The position numbers and the translations under genes are program-made. From contig NZ_RBWE01000001.1 in assembly GCF_003627965.1 (NCBI RefSeq), positions 1,664,016 through 1,728,015 on the forward strand: a stretch of DNA of 64,000 nt. The letters run 5' to 3'. The notes beneath the pieces are model-generated. The model saw nothing but the letters and a program-made list of their open reading frames with translations, was not told where the DNA came from and searched no databases. Every line of letters starts with the position of its first letter. The stretch's first letter is position 1. This DNA is from Desulfofundulus salinus (GTDB lineage Bacteria; Bacillota; Desulfotomaculia; Desulfotomaculales; Desulfovirgulaceae). Below are positions 51,455 through 59,164 of this stretch, piece after piece.

Positions 51455-52108
51455 ATGTTTAAAGGAATTCTTTTTGATCTGGACGGGACATTGATAGATA
51501 CCCTACAGCTAATTGAAGAATGCTACCGTTTCACCTTTCACAAAAAAACTGGCCTGGACGTACCTGTTCAAAAAATTATGAAGCACCTGGGACTTCCCTT
51601 GAAGGATATCTGTACCATTTTTGCTCCAGACAGGGTTGAAGAAGCCATAAGTTATTACTTAGAAACCTATGACCGGCTCCATGACCGGCTTATCAAGGTA
51701 TATCCCGGGGTATGGGAAGTTTTAGACCATATAAAGGACAATGGTCTCAAACTGGGAGTTGTTACGTCCAAAAACCGAACCAATACCGACAAGGCGTTAA
51801 ATCTGTTTGGACTGGAGCAGTTTTTGGATGTAATAGTTAGTTCAGACGATTGTCGGCTTCATAAACCACATCCTGAGCCCGTAATAAAAGCATTAAGATT
51901 TTTGCAGATTGATCCCGGGCAAGTCCTTTTGATAGGTGACAGCCCTTATGATATTAGGGCCGGAAAAGCCGCCGGTGTTAAAACAGGCGGCATAACGTGG
52001 GGGGTATCTACCAGTGAGGAACTACTGGCTTATCAACCCGATTTTTTGCTAGGGGGTCTAAATGAAGTTTTGGACATCATTGGCCTGACCGGGAAGGCAC
52101 GAAGGTAA
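51455..52108 (+). CDS. HAD-superfamily phosphatase (phosphoglycolate phosphatase/PpaX-like)
   Basis: A 217-residue HAD hydrolase with motif I FDLDGTLIDTLQ, motif II VVTSKN, motif III lysine in HKPHPEPV and motif IV IGDSPYDIRAGKAAG. The helical cap at about 15-80 makes it subtype IA, like phosphoglycolate phosphatase or pyrophosphatase PpaX. It lies between the sugar-acid operon and methylglyoxal synthase. Substrate cannot be determined; removal of a stray phospho-sugar acid would suit the context. Confidence 0.87.
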   Translation: MFKGILFDLDGTLIDTLQLIEECYRFTFHKKTGLDVPVQKIMKHLGLPLKDICTIFAPDRVEEAISYYLETYDRLHDRLIKVYPGVWEVLDHIKDNGLKLGVVTSKNRTNTDKALNLFGLEQFLDVIVSSDDCRLHKPHPEPVIKALRFLQIDPGQVLLIGDSPYDIRAGKAAGVKTGGITWGVSTSEELLAYQPDFLLGGLNEVLDIIGLTGKARR

Positions 52109-52185
52109 ATGTTTACCGGAGTAGAGATTATTCTTAGTTTCCCTGATTGGGCGTTTTAATAAGATTTTTTTTAGGAGGCAAAAAT

Positions 52186-52557
52186 ATGGAGATTGCCCTT
52201 ATTGCCCATGATAAGAAGAAAGAAGAAATGATTAAGTTAATTAAAGAGAACAAGGATCTTTTCAGCAGGCACAGCCTGATAGCAACCGGTACAACCGGGA
52301 AGATGATTAAGGATAAAACAGGACTTGCTGTCGAGTGTCTTATGTCAGGGCCATTGGGAGGAGACCAGCAGATTGGCAGTAGGATCGCTGCAGGTGAGGT
52401 GGACCTTGTGATTTTTTTGAGGGACCCGCTGACCGCCCAACCTCATGAACCGGATATTAGTGCCTTGATAAGAATTTGCGACGTCCACAACATACCTATT
52501 GCGACTAATTTGGGAACAGCTAAGTTAGTGTTACAAGCATTGGCGACAATGGAGTAA
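52186..52557 (+). CDS. mgsA: Methylglyoxal synthase
   Basis: A 123-residue MgsA. The family regions [37 protein letters not shown] (catalytic aspartate) and [14 protein letters not shown] are all present. It converts dihydroxyacetone phosphate to methylglyoxal and phosphate, a bypass used when triose phosphates build up. ATG 52186 follows TAGGAGGC; an upstream in-frame GTG is not supported. Its place at the end of a triose-phosphate-producing island is sensible. Confidence 0.93.
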   Translation: MEIALIAHDKKKEEMIKLIKENKDLFSRHSLIATGTTGKMIKDKTGLAVECLMSGPLGGDQQIGSRIAAGEVDLVIFLRDPLTAQPHEPDISALIRICDVHNIPIATNLGTAKLVLQALATME

Positions 52558-52799
52558 GAAGTATTGCCTTATTCCATTGATTTTTCTTTAGCTGCTGAGC
52601 TATTAAAAGGGGTTTTTTAGAGCCTGGAACCAGGCGCCGAGTATCGCTTAATAGCCAGTTTACTGCTGGAAGGAACTGCCGGGATAATACTTTACTTTTT
52701 CCCCGGGGTTCCTGTATTGCTTTTCACAAGCACCTCCACCATGTATACACCTTCCTTCTCCGGGCATTACTAAAAAAAATGTTTCCGGGAGGAAGACAG

Positions 52800-54710
52800 A
52801 TGGCCAAAAGGGAAAGGGTCCAGCTAGGCGGCCGGGTCAGTGTGCACGACTCGGTCCAGGAAATGTATGAGCATATACACCGGGACGGTTTAACCAATGT
52901 ATGGGATCGCTTTGACCCCCAGGAGAAAATCCGCTGTAACTTTTGCCTGGCGGGGGTTAGCTGCCAGCTGTGCACCAACGGGCCCTGCCGCATTTCCGAC
53001 AAAACCGATGCCATTTTGGGCGTATGCGGCATCGACCGCAACGCTATGGCCATGCGGGACATGCTTTTGCGCAACGTGATGGGTACCGCCACCTATACTC
53101 ACCACGCCTATGAAGCCTTCCGCACCCTCAAGGCCACGGCTCAGGGGAAAACGCCTTTTACCATCACAGATAAAGATAAACTGTACAGCTTCGCCGGGCA
53201 GGTGAAGGTAGATACCAACGGTTCTCCCGAACAGGTGGCCATTCGCCTGGCCGATTTTCTGAACAGCGAACTTTACCGCGACTACGATGAACCCAGCACC
53301 ATGGTGGAAGCTTTCGCCCCCGAACCACGGAAAAAATTATGGCGGGAACTGGCCATTTACCCTGCCGGAGTGATGCATGAAATTAAAGACGCCACTGCCA
53401 GCTGCCTGACCAATGTGGACGGGGACTTTGTTTCCTTGGCCAAAAAGGGTCTGCGCCTGGGCATAGCCTGTATATACGGCGCCCAGATCGGCCTGGAAAT
53501 GGTGCAGGACATCCTTTTTGGCACCCCCATGCCCCATGAGGTGGAAGTGGACCTGGGCATCATGGACCCGGAGTACGTGAACATCGTGTTCAACGGACAT
53601 GAACCCTGGATTGGCGTAGCCACCATCCTGGCCGCCCGGGACCCCCAGGTCCAGGCCCAGGCCCGGGAGGCAGGCGCCAGGGGCGTGCGGGTGACCGGTT
53701 CCATCGAAAGCGGCCAGGAGGTACTCCAGCGGTTTGCCATCGATGAAGTCTTCCGGGGATTAACGGGAAACTGGCTGACCATTGAACCCCTGTTGGCCAC
53801 CGGTACGGTAGACGTCTTTGCCATGGACGAAAACTGCTCACCCCCCTGGCTGGCCCCTTATGCCGAAAAATACGGTGTCACCCTGGTATGCGTTTCCGAC
53901 CTGGTGCGCATGCCCGGGGTGGAAAAACACCTGGACTATAAGCCTACGGAAGTGGCCGGTCAGGCCCGGGAACTGATCCGCCTGGGCATTGAAAATTTTA
54001 AGAAACGTCACGGCCGCATTAAACCCAGGGTGCCCCGGAAAGTGCAAAAGGCCATTGCCGGATTTTCCACCGAAGCGGTACTCAAAGCACTGGGGGGCAG
54101 GCTGGACCCCCTGGTGGATGTACTTAAGGCCGGAAAAATTAAAGGTGTGGTGGCCCTGGTCAACTGCACCACCATTTCCACCGGTCCCCACGACTACATG
54201 ACCGTGGGGTTGGCGAGAGAAATGATCCGGCGCAACATACTGATAGTCAGCGGCGGTTGCGGTAATCACGCCCTGGAAGTGGCTGGCTTGGCCAGCCTGG
54301 AAGCGGCAGAGCAGGCGGGGGAAGGCCTGCGGGAGATCTGCCGGTCTTTAAATATCCCTCCGGTGCTCAGTTTCGGTACCTGTACCGATACGGGGCGCAT
54401 TTCCATGCTGGTCACCGCCGTGGCCAACCACCTGGGGGTGGACACCAGTGCTTTGCCCGTGGCCGTAACCGCGCCGCAGTACCTGGAGCAAAAGGCCACC
54501 ATTGACGGGCTTTTTGCCCTGGCCTTTGGGCTTTACACCCATCTTTCACCCACTCCTCCGGTAACCGGGGGCCCCGAACTGGTCAAGCTGCTGACCGAAG
54601 ATCTGGAAGGCATTACCGGTGGGAAGGTTGCCCTGGGAGACGATCCGGTGCAAGCAGCCAATGGTATTGAGGAACACATTAACAAAAAACGTGCCGCCCT
54701 GGGAATTTAA
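52800..54710 (+). CDS. CooS-family (Ni-CO dehydrogenase-like) protein with altered C-cluster ligands
   Basis: A 636-residue CooS homologue. N-terminal cysteines are C46, C49, C55, C58, C63 and C76. C55/C58/C63/C76 match the B-cluster, and C46-x2-C49 replaces the usual C-x7-C of the D-cluster. C-cluster counterparts H267, C346, C456, C487, C528 and K565 are present. The conserved GICCTGNE reads GSIESGQE (residues 300-307), placing Glu303 where the iron-binding cysteine normally sits. ATG 52800 follows GGGAGGAAG. No cooF, cooC, acs or hydrogenase gene adjoins. The 52558-52799 gap shows no clear promoter. CO dehydrogenase activity is uncertain. Confidence 0.9.
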   Translation: MAKRERVQLGGRVSVHDSVQEMYEHIHRDGLTNVWDRFDPQEKIRCNFCLAGVSCQLCTNGPCRISDKTDAILGVCGIDRNAMAMRDMLLRNVMGTATYTHHAYEAFRTLKATAQGKTPFTITDKDKLYSFAGQVKVDTNGSPEQVAIRLADFLNSELYRDYDEPSTMVEAFAPEPRKKLWRELAIYPAGVMHEIKDATASCLTNVDGDFVSLAKKGLRLGIACIYGAQIGLEMVQDILFGTPMPHEVEVDLGIMDPEYVNIVFNGHEPWIGVATILAARDPQVQAQAREAGARGVRVTGSIESGQEVLQRFAIDEVFRGLTGNWLTIEPLLATGTVDVFAMDENCSPPWLAPYAEKYGVTLVCVSDLVRMPGVEKHLDYKPTEVAGQARELIRLGIENFKKRHGRIKPRVPRKVQKAIAGFSTEAVLKALGGRLDPLVDVLKAGKIKGVVALVNCTTISTGPHDYMTVGLAREMIRRNILIVSGGCGNHALEVAGLASLEAAEQAGEGLREICRSLNIPPVLSFGTCTDTGRISMLVTAVANHLGVDTSALPVAVTAPQYLEQKATIDGLFALAFGLYTHLSPTPPVTGGPELVKLLTEDLEGITGGKVALGDDPVQAANGIEEHINKKRAALGI

Positions 54711-54832
54711 GCATTAGCTGAGCGGAAAAGGTTCAATCAAAATCTTTTAGGAAAGCATCATTCGCCGACAACCCACGTCCACGCGACCAAATACGGCGCA
54801 GTAACGAAAAAGTGCGCCCGGAAACCAGGTTT

Positions 54833-54865
54833 AAACCCCTTGCCATGTTCCATGGCGAGGGGTTT
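54833..54865. terminator. Hairpin between the convergent CooS-like and DUF3795 genes
   Basis: AAACCCCTTGCCATG and CATGGCGAGGGGTTT pair (one mismatch) around TTC. The T-runs on both sides are short, but the location between convergent stops suits a shared terminator. Confidence 0.65.
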
Positions 54866-54866
54866 C

Positions 54867-55154
54867 TTAATGCTGGGGACCGGATCGGCGCCTGTACATT
54901 TGCAAAAAACTCAGGCTCAACGGATAGGGACCACGCTCATAGCGGGAACAGGGAAACTCGGAACAATCCCGGGAGCAGTAATCGATGTTCCGGGTAATAG
55001 CGCAGGCCAGCACGGGGCAGCGAAAACCCAACTGTTCCTGAAAGTTGATTTTGGCCCGGGCTTCAATGCTGTTGCCGGGACCGCAGGACGCACATTTGCC
55101 CCGGTTGTACAGACCACAGGCATCGCAGGCCAGCCCACAGGGACCGGTAGCCAT
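54867..55154 (-). CDS. Cysteine-rich DUF3795-like protein
   Basis: A 95-residue protein with eleven cysteines: GPCGLACDACGLYNRGKCASCGPG, then FRCPVLACA, YCSRDCSEFPCSRY. The pattern is that of DUF3795 proteins of anaerobes, which may bind zinc or an iron-sulfur cluster. AAGGAGG precedes the ATG. It is convergent with the CooS-like gene. Function unknown. Confidence 0.8.
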   Translation of the reverse strand: MATGPCGLACDACGLYNRGKCASCGPGNSIEARAKINFQEQLGFRCPVLACAITRNIDYCSRDCSEFPCSRYERGPYPLSLSFLQMYRRRSGPQH

Positions 55155-55307
55155 GAAAAAACCTCCTTAAATAATTAAAAAAACAGCATGATGGCATTGC
55201 AAACACGGCATTCCGGGAAATATTTTACCTATCGCTTTTTGCCGTTTCAATGACTTCTTGTTTTTCTTAGAGAGCGCGTCCACTCTGGCCCAGCAACACC
55301 TAACCCC

Positions 55308-55336
55308 TTGACATTGGGTTAAGGATACAGTAAAAT
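55308..55336 (+). promoter_or_regulatory. Sigma-A promoter of tRNA-Pro
   Basis: TTGACA (55308-55313) and TAAAAT (55331-55336) are 17 bases apart and 22 bases before the tRNA. Confidence 0.8.
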
Positions 55337-55358
55337 TAATAATGCAAGCAGGTAATGT

Positions 55359-55436
55359 CGGGGCGTAGCTCAGTTTGGCTAGAGCGCTACCTTGGGGTGG
55401 TAGAGGTCGCACGTTCGAGTCGTGTCGCTCCGACCA
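55359..55436 (+). tRNA. tRNA-Pro (anticodon GGG)
   Basis: The acceptor stem CGGGGCG pairs with CGCTCCG, followed by A and an encoded CCA. The D arm has GCTC/GAGC. The anticodon stem CTACC/GGTAG encloses TTGGGGT, giving anticodon GGG. The T arm has GCACG-TTCGAGT-CGTGT. The C1-G72 pair is typical of bacterial proline tRNAs. It is the apparent integration site of the element that follows. Confidence 0.95.
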
Positions 55437-55466
55437 GAAAAATCAAGGCTTCCGGGGTTCGGAAGC

Positions 55467-55530
55467 TGACCACAAAAGGCAGTTGACCACAATTTTGACC
55501 ACAATGAGAATTGATGGTCTGTTGTGGTCA
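55467..55530. repeat. Four TGACCACAA repeats, probable integrase arm-type sites
   Basis: TGACCACAA occurs at 55467-55475, 55484-55492 and 55496-55504. Its complement TTGTGGTCA is at 55522-55530, overlapping the integrase stop codon. The cluster lies between the tRNA end and the integrase gene, where phage attachment arms lie. Confidence 0.7.
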
Positions 55531-56709
55531 TTGCCTTTTTGGGGCCACATTCAACAGGGAGGACAGCTTTTCCACCGCCCGGCGCTTGTCGTCCAACCCA
55601 CTGTGGCAGTAGGTTCCCAGTGTCGTGCGGATGTCGGCATGTCCCATCAGCGCCTGCAGGTTCCTGGGGTTTTCTCCAGCCTGGGCAATAGCATTCCCGA
55701 ATGTATGCCGCAGGGTGTGTACCCTTATTTCTTCCCGCAGGCCAGTTTTCTTCAGAATGCTTTTCAGCTTCCGCAAAAAGTTTCTCGGGTCAATGGGCTT
55801 TCCTGTGGAGGTACAGAAAACCAGGTCGTTGTCCTCGTATTCCCTCCCGAAGAAAAGCCTCTCTTCGTTCTGCCGGGCCTTATGCCTCTTCAACTCCTGG
55901 ACCACCTCGGGGAGCAGGGGAATGGTCCTCTTCCCGCTTTCTGTCTTAGGCTCGGAAAAGACCAGCTCCGTTTTGCCCGGTTCGATTTCCACCCTGGACA
56001 GGGATTCACGAACGGTTATAGTCCCGGCCTTGAAGTCAACATCACTCCAGCGCAGGGCCAGCAGCTCACCCCTCCGCAGGCCGGTGAACAGGTCCAGCAG
56101 GAAGGCCGCATACAGACGGTCACCCCTGGCAGCCTCCAGGAATTTGGTCACTTCTTCCTCTGTCAGCGGTTCAACCTCTCTGTACTTTACCTGTGGCCGT
56201 TCCGTATACTCGGCAGGGTTGTTCAGAATGACCCTCTGCTTGACGGCCTGTTTTAAGCTGCCGTTGATTATCTGGTGCAGTATGGCAATGACACTGCTGG
56301 AGTGTGTTTGGGCCTTCTCGTTGTAAAACTCCTGGATGTGTTCCGTGGCCAGTTTCTGCAGCTCGATGTGACCCAGGGCAGGGACGATGTGCGTCCTGGT
56401 GTTAATCTGGTATTTGGCATATGTACTCTGCCGCACCTTCGGCTTTACAAACAGCTCCAGCCAGCGATTGACCCACTCACCGAAGAGGATTTTCTGCGGT
56501 TCAACGTAAGTGCCGGTCCTTACGGCGGTCAGGTATGCATCCCGCTTTTCAATAGCCTCGGCCTGTGTTTTGCCGTAGAAGTGTTTAAACTTCGGTTTGC
56601 CGGTAACAGGGTCTATTCCTACAGTAATCCTTGCCTCCCAACGTCCATCAGGCCGCTTCCTGACAAGCCCTTCACCGCTCGCCCGTTTCTTCGTCTTTCT
56701 CTTCGCCAT
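55528..56709 (-). CDS. int: Tyrosine site-specific integrase
   Basis: A 393-residue phage-type integrase. Its AP2-like arm-binding N-terminus is GLVRKRPDGRWEARITVG, the SAM-like core-binding domain lies at about 75-165, and the catalytic domain at about 180-375. The catalytic residues are the arginine in TGLRRGELLALRW, HTLRHTFG with H-x-x-R, and GHADIRTTLGTYCH with the tyrosine nucleophile. It begins with ATG after GGAGGGG. It sits 91 bases from tRNA-Pro and presumably recombines at that tRNA. Confidence 0.95.
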   Translation of the reverse strand: MAKRKTKKRASGEGLVRKRPDGRWEARITVGIDPVTGKPKFKHFYGKTQAEAIEKRDAYLTAVRTGTYVEPQKILFGEWVNRWLELFVKPKVRQSTYAKYQINTRTHIVPALGHIELQKLATEHIQEFYNEKAQTHSSSVIAILHQIINGSLKQAVKQRVILNNPAEYTERPQVKYREVEPLTEEEVTKFLEAARGDRLYAAFLLDLFTGLRRGELLALRWSDVDFKAGTITVRESLSRVEIEPGKTELVFSEPKTESGKRTIPLLPEVVQELKRHKARQNEERLFFGREYEDNDLVFCTSTGKPIDPRNFLRKLKSILKKTGLREEIRVHTLRHTFGNAIAQAGENPRNLQALMGHADIRTTLGTYCHSGLDDKRRAVEKLSSLLNVAPKRQ

Positions 56710-56757
56710 AATGTCCCCTCCTTCCTATTTTGGCTACAGGGCCGGGATATTTCCCGG

Positions 56758-57147
56758 TTAGTGTGATTGTACCTGCCCGCCCGCTTCGATGGCTTCCAGG
56801 GCCTTCTGGAGCGGTCCGGCTATGTCCGGCCTGGCATGGTATCGCTCCACCAGCCGCCGCACCGCCCGGATCGCGCTTTCCCGCCTCCAGTCCGGTGTTG
56901 GCTCCAGGGCCTCCGGCGGGGCCAGCTCCCGTAACTGCCGCATCAGCCGGGCCTTTTCCTCAGCCGTTAGCACCCACCCGCGCCCGAATCCGTTCAGCAT
57001 CTCCTGTTCCAGCCGCCGTTCGGCTTCCTCCAGGGTCTTGCCCAGGAAGGTCGTGGCCGTCCTGACCTTCCCGTTCTCCCGGTAAGAGTGCTTGAAATAA
57101 GCATACTTTCGCTTACCACGGCTGCCCGCAAACCACGTTATATACAT
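56758..57147 (-). CDS. Hypothetical protein of the element
   Basis: A 129-residue protein that I do not recognise firmly. The N-terminus (MYITWFAGSRGKRKYAYFKHSYRENGK motif region) resembles the start of some transposases and DNA-binding proteins, and the rest is charged and helical. TAGGAGGTGATC precedes the ATG, strong support for translation. It is the next gene before the integrase in the same direction, with 48 bases between, so it may be co-transcribed with int. Confidence 0.7.
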   Translation of the reverse strand: MYITWFAGSRGKRKYAYFKHSYRENGKVRTATTFLGKTLEEAERRLEQEMLNGFGRGWVLTAEEKARLMRQLRELAPPEALEPTPDWRRESAIRAVRRLVERYHARPDIAGPLQKALEAIEAGGQVQSH

Positions 57148-57244
57148 GTAACCTGATCACCTCCTAATAACAGGTTATACAATTACCAGAGGGCAGTCAA
57201 TGCCTTTTTTTCTGACAAAATACGACACGGCCTCTTTTGGGGAT

Positions 57245-57368
57245 GGTCGTAACGCCAACACCCTTCTAAGGGGCCATCGTTACGATGATGCCCAGGGCAG
57301 GTGGTCAGCGAAACGATTTCGGTGACCATCACCGTTACGATGATGGGCAGGGGACGGTCGTTACAACC
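57245..57368. repeat. 25-bp palindrome flanked by CGTTACGATGATG repeats
   Basis: CGTTACGATGATG is at 57278-57290 and 57333-57345. Between them lies an imperfect palindrome (57303-57327) running from GGTCA to TGACC. Outer inverted words GGTCGTAACG (57245) and CGTTACAACC (57359) complete the set. The pattern is that of an origin or regulatory site of the element. Confidence 0.6.
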
Positions 57369-57809
57369 ACCCCTTTGTAATCCTCCCGGCCTTAATGAGC
57401 GCATTACCGCCCGGAAGTATCCCCAGCCGGGGCCTTCTCCCCTGGAGGCCGCATTTTATGCGGGTTTGGCGGGCCTTTTGCTTCCCGCCTGCTCCGGTGT
57501 GGCTTGTTCGCACGAAACAGCTATGCCAGCGTAGCAGAAAAAGGGGTAGGGAACGGCAGTCCAGGGAAACAGCAGTTAAAACTTACCTGTGACCGGTCAG
57601 GGTATGCCTCCTGTTTCCACCCTGGCTGCTGGTGCGAAACGTGCTTCGCAATATTCGCACCCGAAAGCCAGGGTTGGTTCCGGCGGAAATGGGGCGGGCC
57701 GGGAAAGGGCCGCTGGAGGGCTGTAAAAGGCCCTATAAGGCCATGAAAAAACCGAGTAGGTATTCCCTCTTGCCCGCTCAATAACCCTTGCTCTCAGGGC
57801 CGTCCTGCG
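57369..57809. other. 441-base stretch with no supported gene
   Basis: Several short open frames exist on both strands, the longest being 86 codons on the minus strand. None has a good ribosome site or protein-like composition. No hairpin-T-run is clear. It follows the repeat block at 57245-57368. Confidence 0.4.
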
Positions 57810-58133
57810 TCATTCCAGGGGCCACCGGTAGACCAACACCTGGCCGGTGGGGATGTCCACCAGGACCACCGGCGGGGCTATCGTCCACCAGGGAGTAACC
57901 CCCCTGAAGCAAGAAGGGGTGATAAGCTGCCGGGGCTTCTTCTTGCCAATGGCCTGCCTTGGCCTGGCCTTCGCTTTTTCCCGGATGTCTTCATGGAAAG
58001 CCCGGTCGGTGTCGGAAAGCCATAACCTCACCGTCTCGCGGGAGACGTCCAGCCTGTCGGCTATCTCGCGGAGTGCCATGCCTGCCTTCCGGAAGTTCCG
58101 GGCCATTGCCATTTTTGTTTCCCGCTCCCGCAC
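57810..58133 (-). CDS. Small helix-turn-helix protein
   Basis: A 107-residue protein. Residues 8-45 form a resolvase/transposase-type helix-turn-helix (ALREIADRLDVSRETVRLWLSD), followed by a basic stretch. GTG 58133 is the start because AGGGAGGG lies 7 bases before it; an internal ATG at residue 8 is an alternative. It is divergent from the zinc-ribbon gene at 58170. It probably binds DNA; role in the element unknown. Confidence 0.7.
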   Translation of the reverse strand: MRERETKMAMARNFRKAGMALREIADRLDVSRETVRLWLSDTDRAFHEDIREKAKARPRQAIGKKKPRQLITPSCFRGVTPWWTIAPPVVLVDIPTGQVLVYRWPLE

Positions 58134-58169
58134 GTTTCAAACCCTCCCTCGTTATGATACACTACAGGC

Positions 58170-58421
58170 ATGGAGAGGACAGTTTTATGCCCGCTCTGCG
58201 GGGAAACAATGGCTCAACAAAAGCTGCGGGGAGACACCTTCTGGGAGTGCCCCGGGTGTTCCTGCGAAGTGTGGCCGTATGATCCTGCCGTAGAAAAAGA
58301 GGTCCGGAAGTTGATGGCTCCTTCTGCCGGCAAAAAGAAGAAGGGTTCCGGCGGACGGAGGAAGTCCAGGTTTAAATCAAAAAAGCCTGGGGAAAAATTT
58401 ATCCCCTGGTATCGGCGGTAA
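58170..58421 (+). CDS. Small zinc-ribbon protein
   Basis: An 83-residue protein with CPLCG and CPGCSC pairs (residues 7-31), a zinc ribbon, then a very basic tail (GKKKKGSGGRRKSRFKSKK). The start has only a weak ribosome site, but the coding frame is followed directly by a good terminator at 58439. It likely binds nucleic acid. It is the only clear plus-strand gene in this part of the element before 63.5 kb. Confidence 0.65.
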   Translation: MERTVLCPLCGETMAQQKLRGDTFWECPGCSCEVWPYDPAVEKEVRKLMAPSAGKKKKGSGGRRKSRFKSKKPGEKFIPWYRR

Positions 58422-58438
58422 CCGGGGACGAAGCATTT

Positions 58439-58466
58439 GCCGGGCAGAAGCGCCCGGCTTATTTTA
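58439..58466 (+). terminator. Rho-independent terminator
   Basis: GCCGGGC / GCCCGGC with a 6-base loop is followed by TTATTTTA. It closes the zinc-ribbon gene and overlaps the end of the convergent minus-strand gene. Confidence 0.75.
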
Positions 58467-58841
58467 CCTGGGATAGGGCCGGCCGCATTCCGAGCAGGTT
58501 TCCCATACCGGGGAAAACAATATGCCTTGCAAAAACTCCAGCGGGTCTATGTCCCGGCGGTAGCCTTCCCGCCAGCAGACAACCAGGGCCTCCAAGAATT
58601 TTTGTGGGGAAAAGTCAAAATGGTTAAGCAAGACGGCTTCCTCGTCAGGGGTTAGCACCCTACCAAAAACCAGGGGAAGGAAATGACGCACTTTTTCTCT
58701 GTACCTGCGTGGGTTATTGGAAACATATGTAGAAAGAAGCAACCTGACAATGTACCTGCTTTGCTTTACCCGCTCCTGCTGGCGTTTTTGTCTCCACTTT
58801 CTCAAGTATTCCGCCTGTTTTTCTTTGTTCCGGTAGGGCAT
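58464..58841 (-). CDS. Hypothetical protein with basic N-terminus and a C-terminal CxxC
   Basis: A 125-residue protein not recognised. It begins PYRNKEKQAEYLRKWRQKR, a charged helix common in phage-encoded small proteins, and ends ETCSECGRPYPR with one CxxC pair. ATG 58841 comes two bases after the stop of the upstream XRE gene, so it is translationally coupled. Confidence 0.65.
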   Translation of the reverse strand: MPYRNKEKQAEYLRKWRQKRQQERVKQSRYIVRLLLSTYVSNNPRRYREKVRHFLPLVFGRVLTPDEEAVLLNHFDFSPQKFLEALVVCWREGYRRDIDPLEFLQGILFSPVWETCSECGRPYPR

Positions 58842-58843
58842 TA

Positions 58844-59107
58844 TCAATGCACCGTCCCTTCCTTCGGTTCGCCCCGCCGCCAGCGCGTATATTCCGTAAT
58901 CAGCTCAAAGGGAAGTCCGGCCTTGTAGATGGCGTATACCAGCCGCTCAGGGAGGGGGGCAGGATAATGGCCTTTCTCCAAGCTGTAAACGACATTGTAC
59001 GACGTACCGAGCAATCGGGCCAATTCCGCGCGGGTTAAGCCCTGTTCTTTCCTCCAGGCCACAAACGGATTTTCGCCAGCCTGTTCAAACCTTCGCTTGA
59101 AGTCCAT
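58844..59107 (-). CDS. XRE-family helix-turn-helix regulator
   Basis: An 87-residue protein with a helix-turn-helix at about 20-50 (LTRAELARLLGTSYNVVYSLEKG). ATG 59107 follows AAGGAGGG; a longer frame upstream lacks a ribosome site. It precedes the gene at 58464-58841 with near overlap. Candidate repressor of the element. Confidence 0.78.
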   Translation of the reverse strand: MDFKRRFEQAGENPFVAWRKEQGLTRAELARLLGTSYNVVYSLEKGHYPAPLPERLVYAIYKAGLPFELITEYTRWRRGEPKEGTVH

Positions 59108-59164
59108 GTGCAACCCTCCTTTCTTTCGGGGGTAAGTGGACGGCCAGGTTTCCCCGGCCGCCAT

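Noticed and set aside
52622-52635. GCCTGG-AA-CCAGGC palindrome before the CooS-like gene as a terminator
   Set aside because: The stem is only 6 bp, the loop is too short and no T-run follows on either strand.
52800-54710. A full carbon monoxide-oxidising operon around the CooS-like gene
   Set aside because: No ferredoxin-like cooF, nickel-insertion cooC, acetyl-CoA synthase or hydrogenase gene is next to it, and its active-site motif is altered.
57521-57781. Minus-strand open frame of 86 codons
   Set aside because: No ribosome site, tryptophan/proline-rich unlikely composition, and no recognisable motif.
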